From Sphingomonas sp. LaA6.9 (GTDB taxonomy: Bacteria > Pseudomonadota > Alphaproteobacteria > Sphingomonadales > Sphingomonadaceae): 64,000 bases of DNA. Positions 42,756-52,706 of this stretch are shown here, piece after piece. Both the position numbers and the translations under genes were made by a program. The stretch covers positions 1 through 64,000 of the forward strand of contig NZ_JAKVIO010000019.1 in assembly GCF_022601895.1 (NCBI RefSeq), read 5' to 3'. Every line of letters starts with the position of its first letter. Position 1 is the first letter of the stretch. Below the pieces are notes generated by a model. That model was given only the letters and a program-made list of their open reading frames with translations. It did not search any database and was not told the DNA's origin.

Positions 42756-45173
42756 GTGGTGAAGACCCTGTCTGCGCGTTGGAAGGCCGCTCTGGCGGTT
42801 GCCGTTTCATGCGCTTCGCTCATCTCGGCCGATCAGGCCCTTGCTCAGGATCAGGCAGCACAGGACGAGCGCAACAGCCCGGTGCTCGACGACATCATCG
42901 TCACCGCACAAAAGCGCGAGCAATCGCTGCAAGAGGTGCCGATCAGCATCAAGGCGTTCAGTTCAGAGGCGATCGAGGCGCTCGGCGCCGAAAGCGTCGG
43001 CGATCTCGATACCTTCACCCCCGGCCTTTCGGTCAACGACACCTCGGTTACCCAGCCACGCTACAGCATCCGCGGCGTCGAAACTGACGACTTCGGCATC
43101 GGCACCGAGCCCGCGGTCGGCATCTTCATCGACGGCGTCTATTCGGCGCGCTCGGGCGCGGCGCTGATCTTCTTCGACGATCTCGAACGCGTCGAGGTGC
43201 TCAAGGGGCCGCAGGGCACGCTGTTCGGCCGCAACACCTCGGCGGGCGCAATCTCGATCGTCACCAGAAAACCGTCGGACCGACTCGAAGGCGTAGCGAC
43301 GCTGACGCTGGGCAATTACGACAAGCGGCAGGTGACCGCGATGGGCAATGTGCCGATCACCGACACGCTCTCGCTGCGCGTCAACGGCATCTACAACAAG
43401 CGCGACGGCTATCTGCACGATGCGGTGACGGGCGCCGATCTCGAGCGCGAGGACAACTGGTCGATGCGCGCCGCGCTCCGCTTCCAGCCGACCGATCGCA
43501 CCGACATCATCCTGAGCTACGATCACGACCATACCGAGAAGGACGGGCCGGCCGCAGTAGGCATCAGCCCCTTTGCGCTGAGCCAGGATCCCTTCGGCCC
43601 CTTCGCCAACGACGTCGTCGAATCGCGCGAGTCGCGTCGGCTCGACGCGGTGACGCTCAACGCCAGCCACGATTTCGGCGAAGTCACGCTGACCAGTCTG
43701 ACCGCGTACAAGAAATTCGAGACGCACAATCGCGAGGACGAGGACGGCACCAACGACATCACGCGCTATCTCGACACCGAGAATATCGAGAACAACAAGA
43801 GCTTCTATCAGGAACTGCGGCTGACGCATTCGGGCGACCGGTTCAACTGGGTCGCGGGACTCAGCTATTATGAGGAAAAGGCGCGCCAGACGAGCGCGGT
43901 TTCGCTCTTCACCGATTCGGTCGATACCGCACTGGGGCTCGTCGCGGGCTTCCCGGTCTTCACCATCCTCGACAGCGTGGGCCTGCCCGTCTTCGGCATT
44001 CCCTGGCGCGAGGACATGAACAACGAAGCGCGCAACAAGGCCTTTGCCGCCTTTGGCGACATAAGCTGGGCGGCGACGCCGCAGCTCAACCTGACCTTCG
44101 GCCTGCGCTACACCAGGGACAAGAAGCGTTTCGCCTGGCTCAACGACCGCTACATGGCGCCCGGGCTCGACGACGTCGTCGCCCCCGGCGCGCTCTACAA
44201 TGCCATTCTCGGTGTGCCCGTCTTCCCCGATGACGCGCTGATCGACGTCAACACTTTCTACAACGCGGTCGGCGGCACCGACCTGATCTTCGATGTCGGG
44301 CCGCTCGAAGGCGTGCGCTTCGAGCGCAAGGACAGTTTCGAGAATCTGAGCCCGCGTTTCGTGATCGACTATAAGGCGAGCGACGACGTGCTGCTCTTCG
44401 CTTCGGCCACGCGGGGGTACAAGGCCGGCGGCTTCAACAGCGTCCAGATCAACTCATTCTTCCGCCCCGAAAAGGTGTGGAGCTACGAGGCGGGCGTGAA
44501 ATCCGAGCTGCTCGATCGCCGGCTGCGGCTCAACGGCTCGACCTATTATTTCAAATATACCGATCGCCAGTCGATCAGCCTTGAAGGCGTGTCGGGTTCG
44601 GGCATTCCGCAATATGTGACATTGTCGGGTGATTCCGAGGCCTGGGGCGTCGATCTCGAGACGCAGTTCGTGGCGACCCCGAGCCTGACGCTGAGCGCGA
44701 TCGCGGGCTATATCGACAGCCAGTGGGTCAAGCGTACCGAGCGCGGCGTCGATATTTCGGGTCAGCCCACGGGCGAACCGCATCTGCGCATGGTGCTGAG
44801 CGCGCATTATGATCGCGAACTGGGCGGGGGATCCTCGATCTTCGCCGACGCGAGCTACAGCTACACGTCGAGCACGCGCATCAACGACGCGGTGCGCGCG
44901 AGCGACGCCGCGCTCGAAAACCATCCCGCCTATGGCGACCTTGTCGACTTCTCGAAGCTCGGCAAGCTGCGCGGCAGCCGCGAGATCGTCAATGCGCGGC
45001 TCGGATGGCGATCGCCGAACGACCATTTTTCGGTCGCGCTGTTCGCTGAAAATCTGTTCGACGTGCGCACGCCCCGGACGCTCAACAACATCAGCGCGGA
45101 TATTTTCGGGACGCCCTATGTCCGGATCGACCGGCCGCGCTTCTGGGGGGTTGAGCTCGGCGTGAAATACTGA
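42756..45173 (+). CDS. TonB-dependent outer-membrane receptor (lactone-oxidase-like operon)
   Basis: An 805-residue receptor. Translation starts at GTG 42756 (or the adjacent GTG 42759) after GGGGGAG. A signal peptide (AALAVAVSCASLISADQALA) precedes the plug, which carries DDIIVTAQKREQSLQEVPIS and the conserved VEVLKGPQGTLFGRNTSAG. The barrel ends WGVELGVKY, with a terminal aromatic residue. The following three genes encode likely envelope redox and PLP enzymes, so the receptor probably imports their substrate. Confidence 0.94.
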   Translation: MVKTLSARWKAALAVAVSCASLISADQALAQDQAAQDERNSPVLDDIIVTAQKREQSLQEVPISIKAFSSEAIEALGAESVGDLDTFTPGLSVNDTSVTQPRYSIRGVETDDFGIGTEPAVGIFIDGVYSARSGAALIFFDDLERVEVLKGPQGTLFGRNTSAGAISIVTRKPSDRLEGVATLTLGNYDKRQVTAMGNVPITDTLSLRVNGIYNKRDGYLHDAVTGADLEREDNWSMRAALRFQPTDRTDIILSYDHDHTEKDGPAAVGISPFALSQDPFGPFANDVVESRESRRLDAVTLNASHDFGEVTLTSLTAYKKFETHNREDEDGTNDITRYLDTENIENNKSFYQELRLTHSGDRFNWVAGLSYYEEKARQTSAVSLFTDSVDTALGLVAGFPVFTILDSVGLPVFGIPWREDMNNEARNKAFAAFGDISWAATPQLNLTFGLRYTRDKKRFAWLNDRYMAPGLDDVVAPGALYNAILGVPVFPDDALIDVNTFYNAVGGTDLIFDVGPLEGVRFERKDSFENLSPRFVIDYKASDDVLLFASATRGYKAGGFNSVQINSFFRPEKVWSYEAGVKSELLDRRLRLNGSTYYFKYTDRQSISLEGVSGSGIPQYVTLSGDSEAWGVDLETQFVATPSLTLSAIAGYIDSQWVKRTERGVDISGQPTGEPHLRMVLSAHYDRELGGGSSIFADASYSYTSSTRINDAVRASDAALENHPAYGDLVDFSKLGKLRGSREIVNARLGWRSPNDHFSVALFAENLFDVRTPRTLNNISADIFGTPYVRIDRPRFWGVELGVKY

Positions 45174-45175
45174 CG

Positions 45176-45517
45176 ATGCGGCTGCTGATCCTTTCCGGCC
45201 TTGCGCTGCTCGCCGCCTGCCAGTCAGAGCCGGCACCCGTGCCATTAACCCCCGAACAGAGCGCTGCGCTCAAGCCCGCCGACGCGCGGCTGGCGGGGCT
45301 CTACGAACAGTCCTGCAAATCGTGCCACACGGCGCGCGATACCGGCGCGCCGCTAACCGGCGACCGGACGATGTGGGATCCGCGCTGGGCCAAGGGCATG
45401 CCCGCACTCGTCCGGAGCGCGGTCGGCGGACTCGGCGGCATGCCCGCAGGCGGACAATGTTTCTCGTGCACCCCCGCTGACCATGAAGCGCTGATCCGCT
45501 TCATGGCGGCGCGCTGA
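45176..45517 (+). CDS. c-type cytochrome lipoprotein (cytochrome c5-like)
   Basis: A 113-residue protein starting 2 bp after the receptor stop. The lipobox LAAC follows a short signal. The heme motif CKSCH lies at about residues 47-51, and the Met-containing segment GLGGMPAGGQCFSCTPADHE is the usual distal part of small cytochrome c5-like proteins. It is anchored in an envelope membrane and is a plausible electron acceptor for the flavoprotein encoded next. Confidence 0.88.
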   Translation: MRLLILSGLALLAACQSEPAPVPLTPEQSAALKPADARLAGLYEQSCKSCHTARDTGAPLTGDRTMWDPRWAKGMPALVRSAVGGLGGMPAGGQCFSCTPADHEALIRFMAAR

Positions 45518-45528
45518 GGGTTTTGGCT

Positions 45529-46947
45529 ATGGCCCGCATTTCAAGACGCGCGATGCTGATCGGCGGCGGGGTCGTTGGCGCCGGCCTGCTCGGCGCCGCG
45601 GGCCTTGCCGGACGCCGCATATGGCTGGATCGCGAGCCCGAGGCGCTGCCGCTCCAGGACGACAAGGCGCGGCTGCTCTGGCAGAACTGGTCGGGCACCG
45701 AATATGCCTATCCCGCCACGCGCGCGGCGCCGCGCAGCGAGGACGAACTCGTCGCGTTGCTCAGGACCGCAACCGCGCCGATCCGCCCGGTGGGTTCGGG
45801 GCACAGCTTCACCGGGCTCGTTCCGACACCGGGTACGCTGCTCACGCTGGACGGGCTGAGCGGGCTTGTCGGGCATGATGCGGCGACCAGCCGGGCGGTC
45901 GTGCGCGGCGGCACGCGGCTTGGCGCGCTCGGCCCGGCGCTCTCGGCGATCGGGCAGGAAATGTCCAACTTGCCCGACATCAACAAGCAGTCGCTCGCAG
46001 GGGCGCTCGCAACGGGCACGCACGGCACCGGGCGCGGCATCCGCGCGCTCCACGGCGATGTCGTCGCATTGAGGCTGGCGACGCCCTCGGGCGATCTGAT
46101 CGATTGCGACGCAACGACGCATCCCGAACTCTTCAACGCTGCGCGCGTCGGACTCGGCGCCTTCGGCGTGGTCACTCAGGTAACGCTGCAGAACCGCCCC
46201 CTCACGCGCGTCCTCAAACGAACCTGGCTGCTGCCGACTGAAGAGGTACTGGCGCGCTGGCCCGCACTCCGCCAGCAGCACCGCAATGTCGAATTTCTTG
46301 TGCTGCCATTTACCGGCTATGCGGTGGTGATCACGCACGACGAGACTGACCGGCCTATCAAGCCACGCGGTCCCGATCGCGATACCGAGACGCTGATGGG
46401 GCTGAAGCGCCTGCGCGACATCTTCGAGTTCGCGTCACCGCTGCGTATCGCCGCGGCCAAAGAGGCGCTGAAGGACATTCCACCCGAGGAAATGGTCGAC
46501 GACGGCTGGAAGCTGCTCTCCAACGAACGCCCCGTGCGCTTCAAGGAGATCGAATATCACCTGCCGATCGACGCACAGATCCCCGCGCTGCGCGAGATAC
46601 TGGAGGTGATCGAGACACGCCGTCCCGACGTGTTCTTCCCCATCGAGGCACGCGTGATTGCCCCCGACGACGCCTGGCTTTCGCCCTTCAACGGCCGCGA
46701 GACCGGGTCGATCGCGGTCCATGCCTGGTACAAGGACGATCACGATTTCTTCTTCAGCCTGATCGAACCGATCTTCCGACGCTATGAAGGCCGGCCGCAC
46801 TGGGGCAAACTGCACAGTCTGAAAGCGCGCGATTTCGCCGCGCTCTACCCGAACTGGCGTGAGGCGCAGGAAGTGCGCCGCGCGCTCGATCCGGAGGGCC
46901 GGATGCTCAACGATTATCTCAAGCGGATCCTTGTCGATGAAGCGTAG
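45529..46947 (+). CDS. Exported FAD-linked aldonolactone oxidase/dehydrogenase-like protein
   Basis: A 472-residue flavoprotein of the L-gulonolactone/D-arabinonolactone oxidase family. The ATG at 45529 has GAGGG 8 bases upstream. The N-terminus MARISRRAMLIGGGVVGAG is Tat-like. The FAD (PCMH) domain contains PIRPVGSGHSFTGL, whose His is the expected covalent flavin site, and NLPDINKQSLAGALATGTHG. The C-terminal ALO domain ends with the HWGK motif (PHWGKLHSL). Its neighbour is a heme lipoprotein, so it may act as a dehydrogenase passing electrons to cytochrome. The substrate is unknown. Confidence 0.88.
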   Translation: MARISRRAMLIGGGVVGAGLLGAAGLAGRRIWLDREPEALPLQDDKARLLWQNWSGTEYAYPATRAAPRSEDELVALLRTATAPIRPVGSGHSFTGLVPTPGTLLTLDGLSGLVGHDAATSRAVVRGGTRLGALGPALSAIGQEMSNLPDINKQSLAGALATGTHGTGRGIRALHGDVVALRLATPSGDLIDCDATTHPELFNAARVGLGAFGVVTQVTLQNRPLTRVLKRTWLLPTEEVLARWPALRQQHRNVEFLVLPFTGYAVVITHDETDRPIKPRGPDRDTETLMGLKRLRDIFEFASPLRIAAAKEALKDIPPEEMVDDGWKLLSNERPVRFKEIEYHLPIDAQIPALREILEVIETRRPDVFFPIEARVIAPDDAWLSPFNGRETGSIAVHAWYKDDHDFFFSLIEPIFRRYEGRPHWGKLHSLKARDFAALYPNWREAQEVRRALDPEGRMLNDYLKRILVDEA

Positions 46948-48202
46948 CTGGACGCGCCGTGCCGCGATGATTGGGGGCGGGGCGATCGCGCTTGGCGGCG
47001 TGGGGCTGTTCGCATCGCGCAAACCCGATCGTGGCGGCGCGCATGATGCCTATTTCACGGGATTGTCCGCAGCGCTTCGCGAGGCCGGCATTGCGCACCC
47101 CGTACTCGTAATCGATCAGACGCAGCTGGCGCACAACATGGCCGTCACTCGCGCGGCACTGTCGCCAGCGAAGCTGCCGCTGCGCGTCGTCGTGAAGTCC
47201 TTGCCCGCTCCCGCGCTGATCGAAGCCGTGATGAAGGGCATGGCGACCGACCGCCTCATGGTTTTCAACGGCGCGATGCTCGCCGACATGGCAAGACTGC
47301 ATCCCGATGCCGACATGCTCCTCGGCAAGCCACTGCCTGCGCAGCAACTCGCACAGTTTCTCGATACCGCCGGGGTCGATGCCGCATCGAAGGTGCAATG
47401 GCTGGTCGATACGCCGGAACGCATCGCGCAATATGCCGCCATCGCGCGCGCACGGAACGCGCGACTGCGGCTCAGTTTCGAGATTGATGTCGGGCTCCAT
47501 CGCGGCGGCTTCCCCGATGCGCCGGCGCTTGCTTCAGCCGTGCGCAGCGCGCGCGCTGAACCCGCTTTCGAGATAGCAGGGCTGATGGGCTATGACCCGC
47601 ACGTCCCCAAAATGTCTGATCCCGACACGGCCTATGCGCGGTCGCAGGATCAGTACCGCGCCGCTATCGCGACCTTGCGCGAGGTGGCAGCGCTCGACCC
47701 CGCAGCGCTGACGCTCAACGGTGCGGGCAGCCCGACCTTCGTCCGCCACGCGCGGGGGACGGTCGCCAGCGAGGTGTCCGTTGGTTCGGCTTTCGTGAAG
47801 CCAGCCGATTTCGATCTCCCCGATCTTGCACGACATGTGCCTGCCGCGCTCATCGCCACTCCGGTCATCAAGGAGGGGCAAATGCGCCTGCCGGGCGCCG
47901 AATGGCTTTCCGGGCCGATGGGGTTCATCAATCCCAATACCAGCCGCGCCTTCTTCATCTATGGCGGCCACTGGCTCGCGACGCCTGTCTCTCCGCCGGG
48001 GCTCGAATATAGCGATCTGTTCGGCCGGTCGAGCAATCAGGAAATGCTGACGGGATCGCACCGCGTCACCCTAAAGCCCGACGATTTCGTGTTCTTGCGC
48101 CCCACTCAGAGCGAAGCCGTGCTCCTGCAGTTCGGCGATATCGCGCTGTTCGACGGCAAGGCGATCACTGGCTACTGGCCGACGCTGAACGTGTCAGCAT
48201 GA
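46937..48202 (+). CDS. Tat-exported PLP enzyme, DSD1/alanine-racemase-like
   Basis: A 421-residue fold-type III PLP protein. The ATG at 46937 overlaps the preceding stop by 11 bases. The N-terminus MKRSWTRRAAMIGGGAIAL is a Tat-type signal (RRAAM). The barrel domain begins HPVLVIDQTQLAHNM, and PLRVVVKSLPAP contains the probable PLP lysine. Further landmarks are FEIDVGLHRGGF, LNGAGSPTF and SEVSVGSAFVKPADF. The C-terminal domain resembles D-serine dehydratase-like proteins (DFVFLRPTQSEAVLLQFGDI). An exported PLP enzyme is unusual and fits Tat transport of a folded holo-protein. The reaction (racemase, D-amino-acid dehydratase or aldolase) is not determinable. Confidence 0.85.
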   Translation: MKRSWTRRAAMIGGGAIALGGVGLFASRKPDRGGAHDAYFTGLSAALREAGIAHPVLVIDQTQLAHNMAVTRAALSPAKLPLRVVVKSLPAPALIEAVMKGMATDRLMVFNGAMLADMARLHPDADMLLGKPLPAQQLAQFLDTAGVDAASKVQWLVDTPERIAQYAAIARARNARLRLSFEIDVGLHRGGFPDAPALASAVRSARAEPAFEIAGLMGYDPHVPKMSDPDTAYARSQDQYRAAIATLREVAALDPAALTLNGAGSPTFVRHARGTVASEVSVGSAFVKPADFDLPDLARHVPAALIATPVIKEGQMRLPGAEWLSGPMGFINPNTSRAFFIYGGHWLATPVSPPGLEYSDLFGRSSNQEMLTGSHRVTLKPDDFVFLRPTQSEAVLLQFGDIALFDGKAITGYWPTLNVSA

Positions 48203-48471
48203 GCGCCTGGCGGTGGCGGGGCCAATGGACACAAAGCGCGGCCACCGAACGGTCACGGTGACTGTATTCACGTCCGGTATTCGCGAATCCTAACTGAAAA
48301 TGGGCAGGTCGCGCTCGGCCAATCCCGGCTTCAACATTTGAAATGAACGAATGGCTGGTTTTGGGCACCTCGCAAGACCAGCTCAACGTCCAACATGTCG
48401 TCGAATGCCGCCGGTCCGTCTTGGCAAAACTATGACCTGGGCTGTGGCGACCCGCCCAGCCTCTTCTCGCC

Positions 48472-51400
48472 TTACTCCGCCGCCAGCAATTGCTCCGCCC
48501 CGCCGAGATCCACCGAGACGAGGCGGCTCACGCCCTGTTCGACCATGGTCACGCCGAACAGGCGGTGCATGCGGCTCATCGTCACCGCATTGTGCGTGAC
48601 GATCAGGTAGCGCGTCTCGGTTTCGCGCGTCATCGCGTCGAGCAAGTCGCAGAAGCGCTCGATATTGGCGTCGTCGAGCGGCGCGTCGACCTCGTCGAGC
48701 ACGCAGATCGGCGCGGGATTGGTAAGGAACAGTCCGAAGATCAGCGCGACTGCGGTCAGCGCCTGCTCGCCGCCCGAAAGCAGTGTGAGCGTCGTCAGCT
48801 TCTTGCCCGGCGGCTGCGCCATGATCTCGAGCCCGGCCTCGAGCGGATCGTCCGAATCGACGAGTTCGAGATGCGCCTGTCCGCCATTGAACAGCGTCGC
48901 GAAAAGGCGGCTGAAGTGGCCGTTGACCGCCTCGAAGGCGGCGAGCAGCCGCTGCCGTCCTTCGCGGTTGAGGTTTCCGATCGAACCGCGCAGCCGGTTG
49001 ATCGCGAGGCCGAGTTCCTCGCGCTCGGCGGCGGAGGTCGCGCGCTCGGCCTCGATCTCGGCGAGTTCCTGTTCGGCGACAAGGTTGACCGGGCCGATGC
49101 GCTCGCGGTCGACGCTCAGCCTGTCGAGCCGCGCGGATTCATCCTCGGAGGCGCCGACCTCGGCGCTGACGAAGCCGACCTTCTGGGGCAACACCGGGGG
49201 CGGGCATTCGAATCGCTCGCCCGAGATGCGCCCCATTTCGATGCGACGCGCTTCCTGGTTCTCAGCACGCGCCACGGCACCTGCGCGTTGCTCGCGCGCC
49301 TCGGCGAGCGCCTCGCCCGCCTGCGCGGAGGCGGTTTCGGTCTTGCGCAATTCGGCTTCGGCCTCGCGTTCAGCGTCCGCGAGCGCCTGCGCCGCGACCG
49401 ATAGCTGCGCGACCTCGACCTCGAGCGCGCCGATCCTCCCGTCGAGCGCGGCGGGCGCATCCGCCAGCGTCAGCGCTTCCTTCTCCGCCGCCTCGGCGCG
49501 TTTGGCGAGATCCTCGACGCGCTTCGCGGCTTCACCCGCACGCGCGCGCCAGCCCTTTGCCTCGGCGAGCGCAGCGGCATGACGCTCGCGATCGGCAGCG
49601 ATGCTGCGATCGAGCGTCGCGCTTTCGGCCTTGAGCTGCGCAACCTTTGTACGGGCCGATTCATTGCCCGCCTGCAGCGAAGCCACGAGCGTCGCGGTCG
49701 CGCTGCCATCGGGAAGCGCCGTCACCGTCGCCTCGGCCGATTGCGCTTCTGCTCCCGCTTCACCGCGTTCGGCGTCCGCGCGTGCGATCCGCTCGGCCAT
49801 TTCGGCGCGACGCGCGGTGAGCCGTTCGATCTGGCCTTGTGCCTGGTCTTCCTCGCGCGCTGCGGCGCGTGTGACCTGTTCGGCGCGGGTCAGCGCGGCA
49901 CGCGCGGCATCGGCAGCGGCGCGCGCGGCATCCATGCCGGATCGGGCGGCTTCGGCATCCTGCGCGGCATGGGCAACCGCGGCCTCGGCATCGGGAAGAT
50001 GCGCCTCGATCTCGGCAAGCCGATTGAGCCGGATCAGCCGTTCGGCCGCCGCAGCGCCGCCTTCGCGCGCGACATAGCCGTCCCAGCGACGCAGCACGCC
50101 ACCCAGCGTCACCAGCCGCTGGCCCACCGCGAGCGCAATCCCGCTATCAGTGTCGACAACGCCGATCTGCGCGAGCCTGCGCGCGATCTGCGCGGGCGCT
50201 TCAACATGGTCGGCAAGGCATGCGACGCCCTCGGGCAGCGCCGGATCGGCCTTGTATGTGTCGGTGCCCGCCCAATAGCGCGGCCCATCCTCACCGAGCG
50301 CCGCGTCGAGGTCATCTCCCAGCGCCGCCGCGAGCGCGCGTTCGTAACCGGGCGCGGCCTTGATCCGATCGAGCAGGCGGTTGCCCGTGCCTTGCTGGTC
50401 AACCGCACGCCGCAGCGCCTTCGCTTCGCCTTCGAGCGCCGACAGCGCGGCCTGCGCCGCGGCGACCGCACTCTGCGCCAGATCGCGACGCTCGGCGGCG
50501 GCGGCGCGATCGGCCTCTGCGCGCTCGATCGCGGCGGTGGCCTCGATCGCTTCGGCGTCTGCGGATTGCCGCGCGGCAGCCGCCGCCTCGCGCGCTGCGA
50601 CCAGCGGCGCCTCGTCACCAAGCGCTGCGCTTTCGCCTGCGAGCCGCTGGCACTCGCGTTCGGCGCGTTCAAGCCGCGCCCTTGCGGTCGCAAGCGCGGC
50701 CTGCGCGACGCGCGCCTCGGCCTGTTCGCCGGCCTGTGCGGCAAGCGCGCGCGCCAGTTCGACTTCGGCGTCGCGCGCCGCCGTTTCGGCTTCGATCACC
50801 GCGCGTTCGAGTGCCGGACGACCTTTTTCGGCATCTGCGACGCGGCGGTCGAGCGTCCTGGCTTCGTCGCCCAACCGGGCCAGCGCCTCGGCAGCGTCCC
50901 TTGCCAGCGCGCCCTCGCGGTCGCGATCCTCATCCATGCGCGCGCGTTGCGCGGCAAGCTCGGTGATCCGGCGATCGAGCGCGGTCCGCTCGGTGCGGAG
51001 TGCCGTAAGCTGATGCCCCGCCTCGCTCGCCCTTTCGCGCGCGACCAGCGCGGCGGCGCGGCGCTCGGCGAGCACTTTGGTCGTGTCCGCCTGCCATGCG
51101 GCAGCCGCACGTTGTGCCTCGGCGGCGCGTGTGACGAGCGCTTCGGCGGCTTCGGCCTCCTTCTTCGCGGTGTCGGCCGCGGCAGCGGCGTCGCGCCAGC
51201 GCGCGTAGATCAGGCGTCCCTCGGCAATCCTGATCTCGGCAGAGAGCTTGCGGTAGCGCTCGGCCTGCTTGGCCTGACGGCGCAAATTCTGCGCGCGGAC
51301 TTCCATGTCGGCGAGCAGTTCGTCGAGCCGGGTGAGGTTTGCCTCGGTCGCGCGCAGCTTCTGCTCGGCATCCTTGCGGCGGACGTGCAGGCCCGCGATC

Positions 51401-51912
51401 CCCGCGGCCTCCTCGAGCATCTGGCGGCGTTCTGCGGGCTTGGCGGCAATGACCGCGCTGATCTTGCCCTGGCTGACGAGTGCGGGGGAGTGCGCGCCAG
51501 TGGCCGCATCGGCGAAAAGCAGCGCAACGTCCTTGGCGCGGACGTCGCGGCCGTTGACGCGGTAGGCCGAGCCCGCCCCTCGCTCGATGCGCCGCACGAC
51601 CTCGACATCGCCGTCATTGGCGCTGCCGATCGAGCCGAGCGCTGCGGCCGCCGCGGTCTCGGTCAGGATCGATACCTCGGCGAAGCTGCGCGCGGGGCGG
51701 GTGGTGGTTCCCGCGAAGATCACGTCTTCCATGCCCGCGCCGCGCATCGAGCGCGCCGAGCTTTCGCCCATCACCCAGCGAATGGCTTCGAGCAGGTTGG
51801 ATTTGCCGCATCCATTGGGGCCGACGATTCCCGTCAGCCCGTCTTCGATCCTCAGCTCGGCCGGCTCGACAAAGCTCTTGAACCCCGAGAGCTTGAGGCG
51901 CCGTATCTTCAT
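48472..51912 (-). CDS. smc: Chromosome segregation ATPase SMC
   Basis: A 1,146-residue SMC protein. Walker A is GPNGCGKSNLLEAIRWVMGE near the N-terminus. Two long Ala/Glu/Arg-rich coiled coils flank a hinge (about residues 500-650). The C-terminal head has the signature TLLSGGEQALTAVALIFG and Walker B PICVLDEVDAPLDDANI. With ScpA/ScpB (not in this window) it organises and segregates chromosomes. It is followed in transcription order by nothing on this strand before the convergent PLP gene. The dsbA-like gene lies 30 bp upstream, so the two may be co-transcribed. Confidence 0.96.
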   Translation of the reverse strand: MKIRRLKLSGFKSFVEPAELRIEDGLTGIVGPNGCGKSNLLEAIRWVMGESSARSMRGAGMEDVIFAGTTTRPARSFAEVSILTETAAAAALGSIGSANDGDVEVVRRIERGAGSAYRVNGRDVRAKDVALLFADAATGAHSPALVSQGKISAVIAAKPAERRQMLEEAAGIAGLHVRRKDAEQKLRATEANLTRLDELLADMEVRAQNLRRQAKQAERYRKLSAEIRIAEGRLIYARWRDAAAAADTAKKEAEAAEALVTRAAEAQRAAAAWQADTTKVLAERRAAALVARERASEAGHQLTALRTERTALDRRITELAAQRARMDEDRDREGALARDAAEALARLGDEARTLDRRVADAEKGRPALERAVIEAETAARDAEVELARALAAQAGEQAEARVAQAALATARARLERAERECQRLAGESAALGDEAPLVAAREAAAAARQSADAEAIEATAAIERAEADRAAAAERRDLAQSAVAAAQAALSALEGEAKALRRAVDQQGTGNRLLDRIKAAPGYERALAAALGDDLDAALGEDGPRYWAGTDTYKADPALPEGVACLADHVEAPAQIARRLAQIGVVDTDSGIALAVGQRLVTLGGVLRRWDGYVAREGGAAAAERLIRLNRLAEIEAHLPDAEAAVAHAAQDAEAARSGMDAARAAADAARAALTRAEQVTRAAAREEDQAQGQIERLTARRAEMAERIARADAERGEAGAEAQSAEATVTALPDGSATATLVASLQAGNESARTKVAQLKAESATLDRSIAADRERHAAALAEAKGWRARAGEAAKRVEDLAKRAEAAEKEALTLADAPAALDGRIGALEVEVAQLSVAAQALADAEREAEAELRKTETASAQAGEALAEAREQRAGAVARAENQEARRIEMGRISGERFECPPPVLPQKVGFVSAEVGASEDESARLDRLSVDRERIGPVNLVAEQELAEIEAERATSAAEREELGLAINRLRGSIGNLNREGRQRLLAAFEAVNGHFSRLFATLFNGGQAHLELVDSDDPLEAGLEIMAQPPGKKLTTLTLLSGGEQALTAVALIFGLFLTNPAPICVLDEVDAPLDDANIERFCDLLDAMTRETETRYLIVTHNAVTMSRMHRLFGVTMVEQGVSRLVSVDLGGAEQLLAAE

Positions 51913-51942
51913 GAATGCGCCCCCCGACGCATCGGGCGCGCC

Positions 51943-52683
51943 TTAGGCGCCCGCGGCGCGGAGCTTGGGCTCCAGCGCTTCCCAGGCGGCGGTGTCAGGC
52001 ACGACCTGGCCGTTGATCATGAACATCGGCGTGCCGGTGAGGCCATATTCCTCGGTCGCCTTCTTGTTCATCGCGACGAGCTTGTCTACGGCCGCCTTGT
52101 CGGCAAGGCACTGGCCAGCCTTCTGGCTGGAGACGCCGCGCTGCTGGACGAACTGGTCGAGCTGGCCCGCCTTTGCGAGTTCGGCGAACTGCTGCGCGGG
52201 CGGCAGCGACTGGATGCGCTGGAAGCCGGCTTCGCCGAGCGACTGATAGCGGTTCATCCACTCCGCCTGCTCGCCGAACATCTGCTCGGTAAGCTGGAAA
52301 TAGGGACCGGCGCCGCCGCAACGCGAGAGCAGCGCCGCGGTCATGTCGATCGGATCACGCACATAGTTGCGGACCTCGAGGCTGACCGTCCCCTTGGAGA
52401 TGTATTTCTCCTTGAGCGCGGGGACGCCCTTTTCAGCGAACTCGGCGCAGTGCGAGCAGGTGAGCGAGGCATATTCGACAAGCTTCACGGGCGCGTTGGG
52501 ATTCCCCATCAGGAAGCCGCCATCCTCGGTCTGGGTCACGCTATCCGCCCAGTTCTGTCCTGCCGGGGCGGCGATCGGCGCGGCCGAGGAGGTCGCTTCG
52601 CCGGTCTTGGCGTCGTCGCTGCTGCCGCACGCGGCGAGCGCCAGCGTCAGGGAAAGGGCGGTCAGGCCAAAAATGCGCTTCAT
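51943..52683 (-). CDS. DsbA-like thioredoxin-fold lipoprotein
   Basis: A 246-residue thiol-disulfide protein of the DsbA/DsbG group (Thioredoxin_4). The lipobox LAAC follows MKRIFGLTALSLTLALAAC. The active site CSHC is in EYASLTCSHCAEFAEKG, with the cis-Pro in LTGTPMFMINGQ. It probably oxidises or isomerises disulfides in the periplasm. A closely related paralogue lies immediately upstream, and the pair is followed by smc. Confidence 0.9.
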   Translation of the reverse strand: MKRIFGLTALSLTLALAACGSSDDAKTGEATSSAAPIAAPAGQNWADSVTQTEDGGFLMGNPNAPVKLVEYASLTCSHCAEFAEKGVPALKEKYISKGTVSLEVRNYVRDPIDMTAALLSRCGGAGPYFQLTEQMFGEQAEWMNRYQSLGEAGFQRIQSLPPAQQFAELAKAGQLDQFVQQRGVSSQKAGQCLADKAAVDKLVAMNKKATEEYGLTGTPMFMINGQVVPDTAAWEALEPKLRAAGA

Positions 52684-52706
52684 TGTTCGTTACGCTCCTG
52701 CATTGA

